A stretch of DNA of 64,000 bases from Oscillospiraceae bacterium (GCA_017397835.1 JAFQHV010000041.1:1-64000), one strand, 5' to 3'; counted from the first letter of the stretch, positions 46,081-55,191 are shown. The notes: generated by a model not told the origin, from the letters alone. Numbers and translations: made by a program.

Positions 46081-46114
46081 AAAACCGGAGAAACGGGTTG
46101 TTTCTCCGGTTTTT
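46081..46114 (-). terminator. Terminator of the HAD phosphatase gene
   Basis: AAACCGGAGAAAC and GTTTCTCCGGTTT, five-base loop, T-rich on both sides. It separates the HAD gene from the spoIIE promoter. Confidence 0.9.
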
Positions 46115-46120
46115 ATCGGT

Positions 46121-46774
46121 TTATATTGTGTCCAGCCAAAGGGCCAGCTGGTTCAGGTCCGGTGCGACGTGCACACGGGGAAACGGAGCAAATTCTTCCT
46201 CCGTCGTCGTGCCGTTCAGCACTGCGCAGAAATCGACGCCTGCGCGCCGGGCGGTTTCGGCATCCACCAGACTGTCTCCGCAGTAGAGGACTTGCTCCCG
46301 GGCAAGGCCAAATTGTTCCACGGCCCACAGCAGCCCCTCCGGATCCGGCTTTTGATTGGTCACGTCCCATGCGCCCACCACGAAATCGATGTATCGCAAG
46401 ATGCCGCAGTAGTCCATCACCTTCTTCAGGGTATCGCCGCCTTTGGAACTGACCACCGCGATCTTGACCCCGTTTCCGTGCAGACCCGCCAGCAGTTCTG
46501 CGGCTCCGTCAAAGAGTTTGGTGGTGGTCAGCTGCATAGGTTTGGCAATGGCGCGAAACAGTTCCAGTGCCCGATCCCGACGTTCCGGATCTGCATCGCC
46601 GGTAAGCATGGTATAGCCGTCCTGCACCGAGTAACCCACGGTGCGGCGCACCGCCTCCCGCTCCGGCTTCGGGTGTCCCAGCTCCGCCAAGGCGTACTCG
46701 TAGGCCGCCACGATGGCCACCGTAGCATCGCCCAGCGTATAGTCAAAATCGAAACAGACCGCCTTATAGTTCAT
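46121..46774 (-). CDS. HAD family phosphatase
   Basis: A 217-residue phosphoglycolate-phosphatase-like HAD hydrolase. Motif I is FDFDYTLGD (Asp nucleophile), motif II VVSSKGG, motif III Lys in NQKPDPEG, motif IV YCGDSLVDAETARRAG. A helical cap lies at about 15-80. Substrate unknown. The start overlaps the end of the MATE gene by 11 bases. Confidence 0.9.
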   Translation of the reverse strand: MNYKAVCFDFDYTLGDATVAIVAAYEYALAELGHPKPEREAVRRTVGYSVQDGYTMLTGDADPERRDRALELFRAIAKPMQLTTTKLFDGAAELLAGLHGNGVKIAVVSSKGGDTLKKVMDYCGILRYIDFVVGAWDVTNQKPDPEGLLWAVEQFGLAREQVLYCGDSLVDAETARRAGVDFCAVLNGTTTEEEFAPFPRVHVAPDLNQLALWLDTI

Positions 46775-48161
46775 GGAGCTCTCCTTGTTGCTCCGCCCGG
46801 TCGATGCGCCGCAGCACCACCCGGCACACCGGGACCGCCAGCAGCAGGGTCAGCACGTCAGCCGCCGCCTGCACGGAGATGATACCCAGTTCCCCAAGCA
46901 AAAAGGCCATAGGATACAGGATGGGCAGAAAGCAGCTTCCCTGTCGGGAGGTGGCCAGCAGGAACGCAAGCCCACCATAACCAAGGCCAGCACACAGCAT
47001 ATTCACCACCGCCACCCACGCGTGAATGGGCAGGGCCACACACTGGAACTGGATGCAAAGCGTTCCCAGCCGCAGCAGTTCCGGGTCATCCTTGGCAAAC
47101 AGGGCAGTAATGGGCTGGGCCAGCAGCGCCAGCACCAAAGCCATGACCGCCGCGCCCCAAAAGGCCATTTTCCCGGCGTAGCGGTAGCTCTCCCGCACCC
47201 GGTCAAACCGCTTGGCACCCCAGTTGAAGCCGGCCACAGGCTGGAACCCGCTGCCGAAGCCGAGGATAATACTGAACGGGAACATCATAATTTTGGTCGC
47301 CACGCCGATGCCCGCCATAACGGAGTCGGAGATCTCACCGGCGATGCGGTTGAGCAGAATACCCGTCACCACCGCCAGCAGGGAGCGCAGCATGGAGGGC
47401 ATACCCACGCTGATGATCTCGCTCAAAATGTTCCACTTGGGGTAGAAGCACCGTGCAGACAGGCGCAGCACGCTGTGTCGGGCCATGTAAGGGTAGACGA
47501 GGATGGCAAAACTGACCAGCTTGGAGATGGCGGTGGCAAGTGATGCGCCCTTAACTCCCATGCCAAGTCCGTTGATGAAGATGGGGTCCAGTACGCAGTT
47601 CAGAATGCCGCCGAATCCCATGCCGAACATGGACAGCATAGCGCTGCCCTCTGCCCGCAGGCATTGGTTCATCACAAAGGACGAGGCCATCAGCGGCGCA
47701 GCCAGCAGAACGTAGGTGGCGTAATCAATGGAATAGTCCCGGCAGGTATCGGTAGCGCCCAGCAGATCCACCAGTGGGCCAATAAAGACGGTGCCAAAGA
47801 CGGCCAGCAGCAGGCCAAGGCCGAAAGCAAGGAAAAAGGCCGTGGACAGCACCTTGTCCGCTTTCTCCTTCTCCCTTGCGCCCAGCAGGCGGGCCACGAA
47901 GCTGTTGGCACCTACCGCCAGCATGGAACCCGCCATCATAATGATCTGGTCCAGCGTGGCGTTGACGCTGACGGCCGCGGTGGCGTTGGTGCCCAGGCCG
48001 CTGACGAAGAAGGTATCCGCCAAACTGTAAATGGAGTTGATGAGGAAAGCAATGATGGTGGGAATGGCCATCTCGGGGATCAGGCGGGAGATGGGAGACG
48101 TCAGCAGTTTATTGTCCCGCGGAATATTCGTTTGCGTATCGTTTTGATTCATGTCACTCAC
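46764..48161 (-). CDS. MATE family efflux transporter
   Basis: A 465-residue multidrug/Na+ antiporter with twelve membrane helices in two pseudo-repeats (SPISRLIPEMAIPTIIAFLI; ISVGMPSMLRSLLAVVTG). GSGFQPVAGFNWGAKRFDRV is typical of the family. Start: GTG 48161 has AGGA at 8 bases; ATG 48152 is the alternative. It overlaps the HAD gene downstream. Confidence 0.92.
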   Translation of the reverse strand: MSDMNQNDTQTNIPRDNKLLTSPISRLIPEMAIPTIIAFLINSIYSLADTFFVSGLGTNATAAVSVNATLDQIIMMAGSMLAVGANSFVARLLGAREKEKADKVLSTAFFLAFGLGLLLAVFGTVFIGPLVDLLGATDTCRDYSIDYATYVLLAAPLMASSFVMNQCLRAEGSAMLSMFGMGFGGILNCVLDPIFINGLGMGVKGASLATAISKLVSFAILVYPYMARHSVLRLSARCFYPKWNILSEIISVGMPSMLRSLLAVVTGILLNRIAGEISDSVMAGIGVATKIMMFPFSIILGFGSGFQPVAGFNWGAKRFDRVRESYRYAGKMAFWGAAVMALVLALLAQPITALFAKDDPELLRLGTLCIQFQCVALPIHAWVAVVNMLCAGLGYGGLAFLLATSRQGSCFLPILYPMAFLLGELGIISVQAAADVLTLLLAVPVCRVVLRRIDRAEQQGELHEL

Positions 48162-48273
48162 CGCAATTTCCTGATGTATTCTCTAAAGGAGTATTGTATC
48201 AAAATTTGGCAAAAAGTAAATAAGGAAAAATAAGGCGCACCGCCAAGAGCCGCCGTCTCATCCACCCTCAAGT

Positions 48274-48309
48274 AAAAAATCCGTCCACCCAACGGGTGAA
48301 CGGATTTTT
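48274..48309 (-). terminator. Terminator of the tRNA transcript
   Basis: AAAAAATCCGTCCACCC and GGGTGAACGGATTTTTT, one mismatch, three-base loop. It directly follows the tRNA-Tyr 3' end on the minus strand and is T-rich on both sides. Confidence 0.88.
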
Positions 48310-48394
48310 TGGTGGAGGAGGGTGGATTCGAACCACCGAAGCGAAACGCAACAGATTTACAGTCTGCCCCCTTTGGCCACTCGGGAACTCCTCC
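48310..48394 (-). tRNA. tRNA-Tyr (anticodon GTA)
   Basis: On the minus strand a 7-bp acceptor GGAGGAG/CTCCTCC, anticodon loop CTGTAAAT with anticodon GTA, a long class II variable arm, T-loop GGTTCGAATCC and an encoded CCA end. Length 85 with CCA. Confidence 0.97.
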
Positions 48395-48515
48395 ATATTA
48401 ACTTTTTGGGGTCCCCCGCAAAACCGCAGGTTTTGTTGGGGAGAGGACGAACGACAAAGCGAACGAGGCTCGCCGCCTGCGGCGGGACGAGCGATGCGAC
48501 GTCCGTGAGGACGAT
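48395..48515 (-). other. Spacer between the two tRNA genes with hairpins
   Basis: 121 bases with no gene. It holds AAAACC-TGC-GGTTTT and GCCGC/GCGGC hairpins and a GACGAACGACAAAGCGAACGAG stretch. It looks like a structured processing spacer or a dispersed element rather than coding DNA. Confidence 0.4.
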
Positions 48516-48592
48516 TTGGAGCTGGTAGACGGATTCGAACCCCCGACCTGCTGATTACAAATCAGCTGCTCTACCAGCTGAGCTATACCAGC
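48516..48592 (-). tRNA. tRNA-Thr (anticodon TGT)
   Basis: Minus strand: acceptor GCTGGTA/TACCAGC, D-arm AGCTCAGCTGGTAGAGC, anticodon arm CTGATTTGTAATCAG (TGT), T-arm GGGGGTTCGAATCC, encoded CCA. Length 77 with CCA. It is transcribed before tRNA-Tyr. Confidence 0.97.
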
Positions 48593-48619
48593 GTATAGTG
48601 CGCTGTCGCAACGGTGGTT

Positions 48620-48648
48620 ATTTTAACAGAGCAAGGGTAAATTGTCAA
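48620..48648 (-). promoter_or_regulatory. Promoter of tRNA-Thr/tRNA-Tyr
   Basis: Minus-strand TTGACA (48643-48648), 17 bases, TAAAAT (48620-48625), 27 bases before tRNA-Thr. Confidence 0.85.
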
Positions 48649-48693
48649 TACTATTTTTCGCTTTTTCAAAAATTCTTTTTCTGAAACCCGCTG

Positions 48694-48722
48694 TTGATAA
48701 TTTCCGTTTTTTATAGTAGAAT
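48694..48722 (+). promoter_or_regulatory. Promoter of SRP RNA (and probably dnaX)
   Basis: TTGATA (48694-48699), 17 bases, TAGAAT (48717-48722), 12 bases before the predicted 5' end of the SRP RNA. Confidence 0.8.
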
Positions 48723-48734
48723 ATATCGGTAATG

Positions 48735-49041
48735 GCTTGCTCGCTCCGGAGCAAGGCCGCACTAGTCGGGGAGTTAGCGGTGCCCTTTTCCTGCAACCCG
48801 CTGCAGCAGGGATGAATCCCGGCCCCCGGACCTGTGTTGTATCGTCTGACCGTGCTAAGCAGTGATGATGGACCGGTCCCGCGCAACGCGGCACCGTGAA
48901 CCGTGTCAGGTGGGGAACCAAGCAGCACTAAGCGGACCGCCGCGTGTGCCGCGGGGATGCCGTTTCTGAGCCGGCTGGCACGGTAACGGGTATAATGCAG
49001 GCTTCAAAGGCCGGTGTGCGGTCTTGCTCCGGAGCGACTGC
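48735..49041 (+). ncRNA. ffs: Signal recognition particle RNA, large type
   Basis: The 4.5S-like S domain is unmistakable: GTGTCAGGTGGGGAACCAAGCAGCACTAAGC around 48904-48933, the Ffh-binding tetraloop region. The 5' part (GCCGCACTAGTCGGGGAGTTAGCGGTGCC...) matches the Alu domain of Bacillus scRNA. The ends pair: GCTCGCTCCGGAGCAAGGCCGCA with TGCGGTCTTGCTCCGGAGCGA. A short T run follows at 49042. About 307 nt, typical of Firmicutes; exact ends are estimates. Confidence 0.93.
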
Positions 49042-49075
49042 TTTTATTTCTCACCCCCAAACGGGAGGTTTTTGT

Positions 49076-50773
49076 ATGTATCAGGCTCTGTACCGCAAAT
49101 GGCGGCCCCGCACCTTTGACGATGTAGTGGGTCAGTCCCATATCACCGACACCCTCAAGCGGCAGATCGCCGCAGGTCGGCCCTCCCATGCCTATCTGTT
49201 CACCGGCACCCGGGGCACGGGCAAAACCACCTGCGCCAAGATCCTGTCCCGGGCAGTCAACTGCCACGCCCCCGTGGACGGCAACCCCTGCAACGTCTGC
49301 CCCGCCTGCCTCGGCATCGAAAGCGGTGCCATTCTGGACGTGCTGGAGCTGGATGCCGCCTCCAACAACGGCGTGGATCAGGTCCGCGCCCTGCGGGACG
49401 AGGCGGTGTACACCCCCGCCGCCGTAAAAAAGCGCGTGTACATCGTGGACGAGGTGCACATGCTCTCCCCCTCCGCCTTCAACGCCCTGCTGAAGATCAT
49501 GGAAGAGCCGCCGGAGCACCTGATGTTTATTTTGGCCACCACCGAGCTGCACAAGGTCCCCGCCACAGTCAAGTCCCGCTGTCAGCAGTTTTCGTTCAAG
49601 CGCATTCTGCCCGGTGACATCTCCTCCCGGCTTTCTCTCGTGGCCGGTCAGGAGGGTATCGACCTGACCGACAGCGCCGCCGCCCTGCTGGCCCGACTGG
49701 CCGACGGCGGTATGCGCGACGCCCTGTCCCTGCTGGACCAGTGCGCCGCTGCCGGCACCACCGTGGATGATGCCCGGGTACTGGACACTTTGGGCCTTGC
49801 AGGCAATCTGGACACCGCCAAACTGATGGAACATATCGCCGACGGCGACACCGCCTCCGCGCTGGAGCTGCTGGGCCGCCTGTACGCCGCAGGCAAGGAT
49901 GTGGGCGCCATTCTGGGCGAACTGTCCTGTCTGACCCGTGACCTGCTTCTGCGCCGCACCGCCCCTCAGGGCGCGGCCGGCCTGCTTACCGGCGGTTTTG
50001 ACGAGACCACCCTGCGCACTCTGGGCGAGCGGTTCTCCGCCCCCCGGCTGATGCAGATACTGACCCTGCTGCAGCAGGCCAACGCCGACCTGCCCCGCAG
50101 TACCAGCCGCCGCACCGATGCCGAGCTGTGCCTGATCCGCCTGTGTGACGTGACACTGGACGAATCCGTATCCGGTCTGGCCGCCCGACTGACCCGGCTG
50201 GAAGAGGTGATAGCAAACGGCGGTGTTCCCGCCCCCGCCCCCGTACCCAAGGCGGCACCGAAGCCAGCCGCCCCCGCACCCACCAACGACCCGCCCCCCT
50301 GGCAGGAGGACCCGGCCCCCACTCCGAAGGCCCAGCCCGCTCCGGCTCCTGTGGAGCCGCCCCCCGCTCCCGCATCCAAGCCGGCACCGGCTCCCGCCCC
50401 CTCCGGCGAAAGCGGCAGCGCGTTTTGGGACAGCTTCGTGACCGGTCTGCGGGGTCAGATCTCCATGGCGGCCTACCCCTACCTGTCCAACCGCACCCAG
50501 GTCCGCGGCGTTTGGAACGACGGCGTTTTGACCGTCTGGGTCCCCGATGACTTTACCAAGACCATTCTGAACAAACCCGCCGTCACCGAGATCATGGCAA
50601 AGGCGGCAAGTGCCCGCTTCGGCGGCAGTGTTCGGGTGACTTTCTCCGTGGGCACTCCCCCGGCCGAGACGGTCAGCGCTTCCGCCCCCGCACCCGCATC
50701 TGCGCAGGAAACCGGCGACGCACTGGATGCCCTGCTGGACTTCGGAAAATTTGACAACATCACCATCAACTGA
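49076..50773 (+). CDS. dnaX: DNA polymerase III subunit gamma/tau
   Basis: A 565-residue clamp-loader ATPase. Walker A GTRGTGKTT, zinc cysteines (CHAPVDGNPCNVCPAC), Walker B region VYIVDEVHML and the SRC arginine-finger motif KSRCQQF are present. Residues about 385-470 form a Pro/Ala-rich linker before a C-terminal tau-like domain. The frame is open back into the SRP RNA; ATG 49076 follows GGGAGG and gives MYQALYRKWRPRTF. Confidence 0.96.
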   Translation: MYQALYRKWRPRTFDDVVGQSHITDTLKRQIAAGRPSHAYLFTGTRGTGKTTCAKILSRAVNCHAPVDGNPCNVCPACLGIESGAILDVLELDAASNNGVDQVRALRDEAVYTPAAVKKRVYIVDEVHMLSPSAFNALLKIMEEPPEHLMFILATTELHKVPATVKSRCQQFSFKRILPGDISSRLSLVAGQEGIDLTDSAAALLARLADGGMRDALSLLDQCAAAGTTVDDARVLDTLGLAGNLDTAKLMEHIADGDTASALELLGRLYAAGKDVGAILGELSCLTRDLLLRRTAPQGAAGLLTGGFDETTLRTLGERFSAPRLMQILTLLQQANADLPRSTSRRTDAELCLIRLCDVTLDESVSGLAARLTRLEEVIANGGVPAPAPVPKAAPKPAAPAPTNDPPPWQEDPAPTPKAQPAPAPVEPPPAPASKPAPAPAPSGESGSAFWDSFVTGLRGQISMAAYPYLSNRTQVRGVWNDGVLTVWVPDDFTKTILNKPAVTEIMAKAASARFGGSVRVTFSVGTPPAETVSASAPAPASAQETGDALDALLDFGKFDNITIN

Positions 50774-50787
50774 CAAGGAGAATCGAT

Positions 50788-51132
50788 ATGGCAAAAGGAT
50801 TTGGCGGCCGCGGAATGCCCATGGGCGGCGGCATGAACATGAACATGATCAAGCAGGCGCAGAAGATGCAGCAGGACCTGCTTCGTATGCAGCAGGAGAT
50901 GGAGACCAAGGAGTACCGTGCCACCGCCGGCGGCGGCGCAGTCACCGCCTGTGTCACCGGCAAGCGGGAGCTGAAAGAGCTGACCATCGACCCCGAAGCT
51001 GTGGATCCCGACGACGTGGAGATGCTGCAGGACATGATCGTGGCCGCGGTCAATCAGGCCATGCACGCCGCGGAGGAGGACGCCGGCAGCTCCATGCAGA
51101 AGCTGACCGGCGGCATGGGTCTGCCCTTCTGA
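50788..51132 (+). CDS. ebfC: YbaB/EbfC nucleoid-associated protein
   Basis: A 114-residue tweezer-shaped DNA-binding dimer. Typical features: Gly/Met-rich N-terminus (GGRGMPMGGGMNMNMIKQ), central helix KMQQDLLRMQQEMETKEY, and VTGKRELKELTIDPEAVDPD. It follows dnaX by 14 bases, the usual order, but recR, normally next, is absent. Confidence 0.94.
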   Translation: MAKGFGGRGMPMGGGMNMNMIKQAQKMQQDLLRMQQEMETKEYRATAGGGAVTACVTGKRELKELTIDPEAVDPDDVEMLQDMIVAAVNQAMHAAEEDAGSSMQKLTGGMGLPF

Positions 51133-51195
51133 TACCACAAACGGGTGGGAGCGTCTTTCCGGCGCTCCCATTCTTTTTTCCACGGAGGGATACAC

Positions 51196-51867
51196 ATGGA
51201 TAAATCTCTGTTTTTTCAGGCCATAGGCAAAGTCCTTGCTGGCATGGTTCTTGTTTGCGTTCTGATTTTCCTGCCCGCCGGCACATGGCACTTTCCCAAC
51301 GGCTGGCTGCTTTTAGCCGCGCTGTTTATCCCCATGCTGATTGCCGGTGTGGTGCTGATGGTCAAAAGCCCCGACCTTTTGCAAAAGCGGCTCCGCGCCA
51401 AAGAGCCGGAACCAATTCAGCGCCGGGTGATCGGAGCCAGCGCCCTCGTGTTTGTCCTTGGCTTCGTGCTGGCCGGTCTGTGCTTCCGCTTCCGGCGGTT
51501 TCTCGTTCCCCAATGGGCGGTTTGGGTCGCCTGCGCCGTATTTCTCTTTGGGTACACCCTGTACGGTGTCGTGATCGCCCACAACCGCTGGCTGGCCCGC
51601 ACCGTGGAGATCCAGCCGGGGCAGCGGCTGGTGGACTCCGGGCCTTACGCCGTGGTGCGCCACCCCATGTACACCGCCGTGCTGCTGATGTTCCCGTCCA
51701 TGCCGCTCATTCTCGGCTGCTGGCCCGCCCTGATTCCGTTCTTGGCCTTCCCCTTTATCCTGGTTCGCCGCATTCAACAGGAAGAGCAGGTGCTGACCGC
51801 CGGTCTTGACGGCTACGCCGACTATACCTCCCGGGTCAGATACCGTCTGCTCCCCTTCGTTTGGTAA
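51196..51867 (+). CDS. Isoprenylcysteine methyltransferase-like membrane protein
   Basis: A 223-residue protein with about five membrane helices and the ICMT/PEMT-type SAM-binding C-terminus: GPYAVVRHPMYTAVLLMF, then RIQQEEQVLTAGLDGYADY. Bacterial members are usually called methyltransferase family or phospholipid N-methyltransferase-like; the substrate is unknown. ATG follows GGAGGG. Confidence 0.82.
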   Translation: MDKSLFFQAIGKVLAGMVLVCVLIFLPAGTWHFPNGWLLLAALFIPMLIAGVVLMVKSPDLLQKRLRAKEPEPIQRRVIGASALVFVLGFVLAGLCFRFRRFLVPQWAVWVACAVFLFGYTLYGVVIAHNRWLARTVEIQPGQRLVDSGPYAVVRHPMYTAVLLMFPSMPLILGCWPALIPFLAFPFILVRRIQQEEQVLTAGLDGYADYTSRVRYRLLPFVW

Positions 51868-51884
51868 GAGAAAGGATGTTCCCC

Positions 51885-52574
51885 ATGTCCGAAACCTCTC
51901 AACTGAAATTCATCGCCCGCATCCACAGCGACTTTACGGAAAAGTTCGGCATCCCCCGCCAAAGCGGTCTGGTGGACCAGCTGCGCGCCACCGTGGTCTT
52001 TGAGCCGGAATTTCGCAGCCCCGATGCCCTGCGGGGGTTGGATGGTTTTTCCCACCTGTGGCTGATCTGGCAGTTTTCCAAGGCCGTGCGGGAGGACTGG
52101 TCCCCCACCGTCCGCCCGCCCCGGCTGGGCGGCAACGAGCGCATGGGTGTCTTTGCCACCCGCTCCCCCTTCCGTCCCAACCCCATCGGCCTGTCCTGCG
52201 TGCGGCTGTTGGGTGTGGAGCAGGATGCCAACCTTGGCCCCGTCATCCACGTGGCCGGGGCCGACCTGATGGACGGCACCCCCATCTACGACATCAAGCC
52301 CTATCTGCCCTATGCCGACTGCAAGCCGGAGGCAGTGGGCGGCTTTGCCAGCATGCCCAAGGCAGCCACCCTGCAGGTGGTCTGCCCGGAAGAGCTGCTC
52401 GCCCCCCTGCCCGCCGACCGGCACGAGGCCCTGCTGGCGGTGCTGGCTCAGGACCCCCGCCCCTCCTATCAGGACGATCCGGAGCGGGTGTACGGCTTTG
52501 GCTTTGCCGGGGCCAACGTGCGCTTTACCGTACGCGGCAATGTGCTGACCGTCGTCGCCGTTGACCGGGCGTGA
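51885..52574 (+). CDS. trmO: tRNA (adenine-N6)-methyltransferase TrmO (TsaA)
   Basis: A 229-residue VirR/TsaA beta-barrel methyltransferase that methylates N6 of t6A37 in tRNA-Thr. Family blocks are FIARIHSDFTEKFGIPRQ, LDGFSHLWLIW, GVFATRSPFRPNPIGLS and DLMDGTPIYDIKPYLPYAD. The frame opens at 51861 inside the previous gene, but AAAGGATG precedes ATG 51885. Confidence 0.93.
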   Translation: MSETSQLKFIARIHSDFTEKFGIPRQSGLVDQLRATVVFEPEFRSPDALRGLDGFSHLWLIWQFSKAVREDWSPTVRPPRLGGNERMGVFATRSPFRPNPIGLSCVRLLGVEQDANLGPVIHVAGADLMDGTPIYDIKPYLPYADCKPEAVGGFASMPKAATLQVVCPEELLAPLPADRHEALLAVLAQDPRPSYQDDPERVYGFGFAGANVRFTVRGNVLTVVAVDRA

Positions 52575-52585
52575 CCTGCCCGGTC
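52563..52585 (+). terminator. Hairpin at the end of trmO
   Basis: GACCGGGC and GCCCGGTC with a seven-base loop; it begins in the last codons of trmO and lies just before the gdpP promoter. A T run comes only 17 bases later. Confidence 0.5.
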
Positions 52586-52589
52586 ACAG

Positions 52590-52618
52590 TTGCAATTCTC
52601 TTTTTTATTTGTTATAAT
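52590..52618 (+). promoter_or_regulatory. Promoter of the gdpP operon
   Basis: TTGCAA (52590-52595), 17 bases, TATAAT (52613-52618), 29 bases before the gdpP start. Confidence 0.85.
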
Positions 52619-52646
52619 GTAGTATTCCCATCAAGGAGGGGATCTC

Positions 52647-54629
52647 ATGAACAAGAAACTGTCCCGGCTTTTGGAGCCGAGCTATACCCTGTATTTCGTC
52701 TGTCTTGTGCTGTTTGCGGTGGTCAGTTCGTTCTTTAACGTGTACCTGGCCGCGGCCCAGGGTGCTGCCATTGTCATCATCGCCCTGCACCTGCGCTACA
52801 CTTCCCGCCGGCGCAAGCGCGAGATCGCCAAATACATCGACAACCTGACCGGCTCGGTGGGCGAGGCAAGCAAGGAAAGCGTGGTCAACTCCCCTCTGCC
52901 CATGCTCATCTTCCGTCCCGACCGGGATGAGATCATCTGGAGCAACGACCGTTTTCTGCGCCTGAACGATCGCGGCGACCAGGTGTACGATTCCAAGCTG
53001 TCCGAATTGGTCCCCGGCTTTGACAGCCGCTGGCTCATGGAGGGGAAAAGTGAGTTCCCCGGCGAGGTGACCTTTGCCGATCGCCGTTTTTTGGTCTTTG
53101 GTCACATGATCCGCACCGGGGACAGGGGCACCAGCCTGCTGGCCACCACCTACTGGGTGGACGTGACCGAGTACTCCATCAGCCGCCAGACCCTTGAGGC
53201 CACCCGTCCCATCGCAGCCCTGATCCTGCTGGACAACTACGAGGATCTGATGAAAGGTCTGAACGAGAACCAGCGGTCCCTGCTGCTCAGCGAGATCAAC
53301 AATCATTTGGATGCGTGGACGGAACACGCTCACGGTGTCCTGCGCCGGCTGGAGCGTGACCGTTACCTGTTCATTTTCCAGGAGCAGTACCTGCCCTCTT
53401 TCGTGGATAAGAAGTTCGAAATTCTGGACCTGGTCCACGAGGTGGTCAACCCCAACGGCATTGAGGCTACCCTGTCTGTAGGCATTGGCAAGGATGCCGA
53501 CACCCTGCAGGAGCTTCTGCAGTTCGCCAACCTCTCTCTGGACATGGCCCTGTCCCGGGGCGGCGATCAGGCCGTCATTCGCAACCGGTTCAACTTTGAA
53601 TTTTACGGCGGCCGCTCCACCGAGGTCGAAAAGCGCACCAAGGTAAAAAGCCGCGTTATGGCCAATGCGCTGTCTTCTCTCATCAGCGACTCGTCCCAGG
53701 TGTTCGTCATGGGACACCGCTTCCCCGACCTGGACTGCATCGGCGCAGCCGCCGGTGTGTGTGCCATCGCCCGCAAGCTGGGGGTTTCCGCCCATATCAT
53801 CCGGGAATCCAACTCCCCGGCCAAAATCATGAGCGACAAGCTGGAGGAGCTGGACTCTTACGGCAACTGTTTCATTTCCGCGCAGGATGCCTTGCTCATC
53901 GCCGACTCCCGTTCCCTGCTGGTGGTAGTGGATACCAACCGTCCCGAACAGGTACAGGCACAGGAGCTTTTGGAGTCCTGCAACCGCGTGGCGGTCATTG
54001 ACCACCACCGCCGCGCCGCCACTTATATCGAGGGGGCCGCCCTGAATTATCACGAGCCCTACGCCTCCTCCGCCAGCGAGATGGTGGCGGAGCTGGCCCA
54101 GTATATCATGGAACCGGTCGACCTGCTGCGCACCGAGGCGGAGGCTCTGCTGGCCGGCATCGTGCTGGATACCAAAAATTTCACTCTGCGCACCGGCGGC
54201 CGCACCTTTGAGGCGGCGGCCTTCCTGCGCCGCAGCGGGGCCGACACCGGCGACGTGAAAAAAGTCTTCCAAAACGACTTCGACTCCACGGTAGCCAAAT
54301 ACGCACTGATCCAAAACGCGCAGATCTACCGCCCCGGCATCGCCGTTGCCGTGTCCGACCGGACGGTTGGCCGGGTCACCGCCGCCCAGGCCGCGGATGA
54401 ACTTTTGAACATCGTGGGCGTGAACGCCTCGTTCGTTATGTTCCCCGACGGGGAACAGGTCACCCTCTCCGCCCGCTCCATTTTGGACGACCTGAATGTG
54501 CAGGTCATTCTGGAAAAGCTGGGCGGCGGCGGTAACGCGGCGGCTGCCGGCGGCCAGATCACCGGCAAGTCCGTGGACGAGGTGGAGCAGATGCTCCATC
54601 ATGCCATCGACGAATATCTGGACGAATAA
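52647..54629 (+). CDS. gdpP: c-di-AMP phosphodiesterase GdpP
   Basis: A 660-residue membrane protein: two N-terminal helices (about 12-50), a PAS-like domain (about 75-170), a degenerate GGDEF domain (about 175-300) and a DHH-DHHA1 phosphodiesterase (about 340-655). DHH motifs VMGHRFPDLDCIGAAAG and VIDHHRRAA are intact, so it should hydrolyse c-di-AMP, which controls osmolyte uptake and wall homeostasis. Neighbours rplI-dnaB follow in the common Firmicutes order. ATG follows AAGGAGGGG. Confidence 0.95.
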   Translation: MNKKLSRLLEPSYTLYFVCLVLFAVVSSFFNVYLAAAQGAAIVIIALHLRYTSRRRKREIAKYIDNLTGSVGEASKESVVNSPLPMLIFRPDRDEIIWSNDRFLRLNDRGDQVYDSKLSELVPGFDSRWLMEGKSEFPGEVTFADRRFLVFGHMIRTGDRGTSLLATTYWVDVTEYSISRQTLEATRPIAALILLDNYEDLMKGLNENQRSLLLSEINNHLDAWTEHAHGVLRRLERDRYLFIFQEQYLPSFVDKKFEILDLVHEVVNPNGIEATLSVGIGKDADTLQELLQFANLSLDMALSRGGDQAVIRNRFNFEFYGGRSTEVEKRTKVKSRVMANALSSLISDSSQVFVMGHRFPDLDCIGAAAGVCAIARKLGVSAHIIRESNSPAKIMSDKLEELDSYGNCFISAQDALLIADSRSLLVVVDTNRPEQVQAQELLESCNRVAVIDHHRRAATYIEGAALNYHEPYASSASEMVAELAQYIMEPVDLLRTEAEALLAGIVLDTKNFTLRTGGRTFEAAAFLRRSGADTGDVKKVFQNDFDSTVAKYALIQNAQIYRPGIAVAVSDRTVGRVTAAQAADELLNIVGVNASFVMFPDGEQVTLSARSILDDLNVQVILEKLGGGGNAAAAGGQITGKSVDEVEQMLHHAIDEYLDE

Positions 54630-54665
54630 TCATTCCAACCAATCACACAAACGGAGGAACCAACT

Positions 54666-55112
54666 ATGAAAGTCATTATGATGCAGGATGTCAAAGGTCA
54701 GGGCAAAAAGGGCCAGCTGGTGGACGTGTCCGACGGCTACGCCCGCAACTTCCTGCTGCCCAAAAAACTGGCTGTCATCGCCACGGCCGAGAACGTAAAC
54801 ACCATGAAGCAGCAGGAAAAGGCCCGCAAGGCCCAGGAGGCCGCCGAAAAGGCCGAGGCCGAGGCTGTCGCCAAGCAGCTGGAGGGCATCACCGTCAAGG
54901 TTTCTGCCAAGGCCGGCGACGGCGGCCGTCTGTTCGGCGCTGTCACCTCCAAGGAGATTTCCGAGTGTCTGAACGAGCAGACCGGTCTGTCTATCGCCAA
55001 AACCAAGCTGGTGCTGGACGAGCCCATCAAGGCCTGCGGCACTTACAAAATCCGCGCCAAGCTGGGTTACGAGGTCATCGGCACCGTCAACGTGATGGTG
55101 GTGGAGGCCTGA
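54666..55112 (+). CDS. rplI: 50S ribosomal protein L9
   Basis: A 148-residue L9 with the N-terminal rRNA-binding domain (MKVIMMQDVKGQGKKGQLVD, DGYARNFLLPKKLA), a long connecting helix and the C-terminal domain (GRLFGAVTSKEI). 36 bases after gdpP. Confidence 0.97.
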   Translation: MKVIMMQDVKGQGKKGQLVDVSDGYARNFLLPKKLAVIATAENVNTMKQQEKARKAQEAAEKAEAEAVAKQLEGITVKVSAKAGDGGRLFGAVTSKEISECLNEQTGLSIAKTKLVLDEPIKACGTYKIRAKLGYEVIGTVNVMVVEA

Positions 55113-55191
55113 TCCCGGCAAGATACGAGATATGGGATAAGTGATATGCGATACCCGTCCATATCCCTTACCTTTGAAGGAGGTTGTGACC

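Noticed and set aside
50220..50410. Proline-rich repeated stretch in dnaX as a separate gene on either strand
   Set aside because: It is the Pro/Ala-rich linker of the tau subunit; overlapping frames are composition artefacts.
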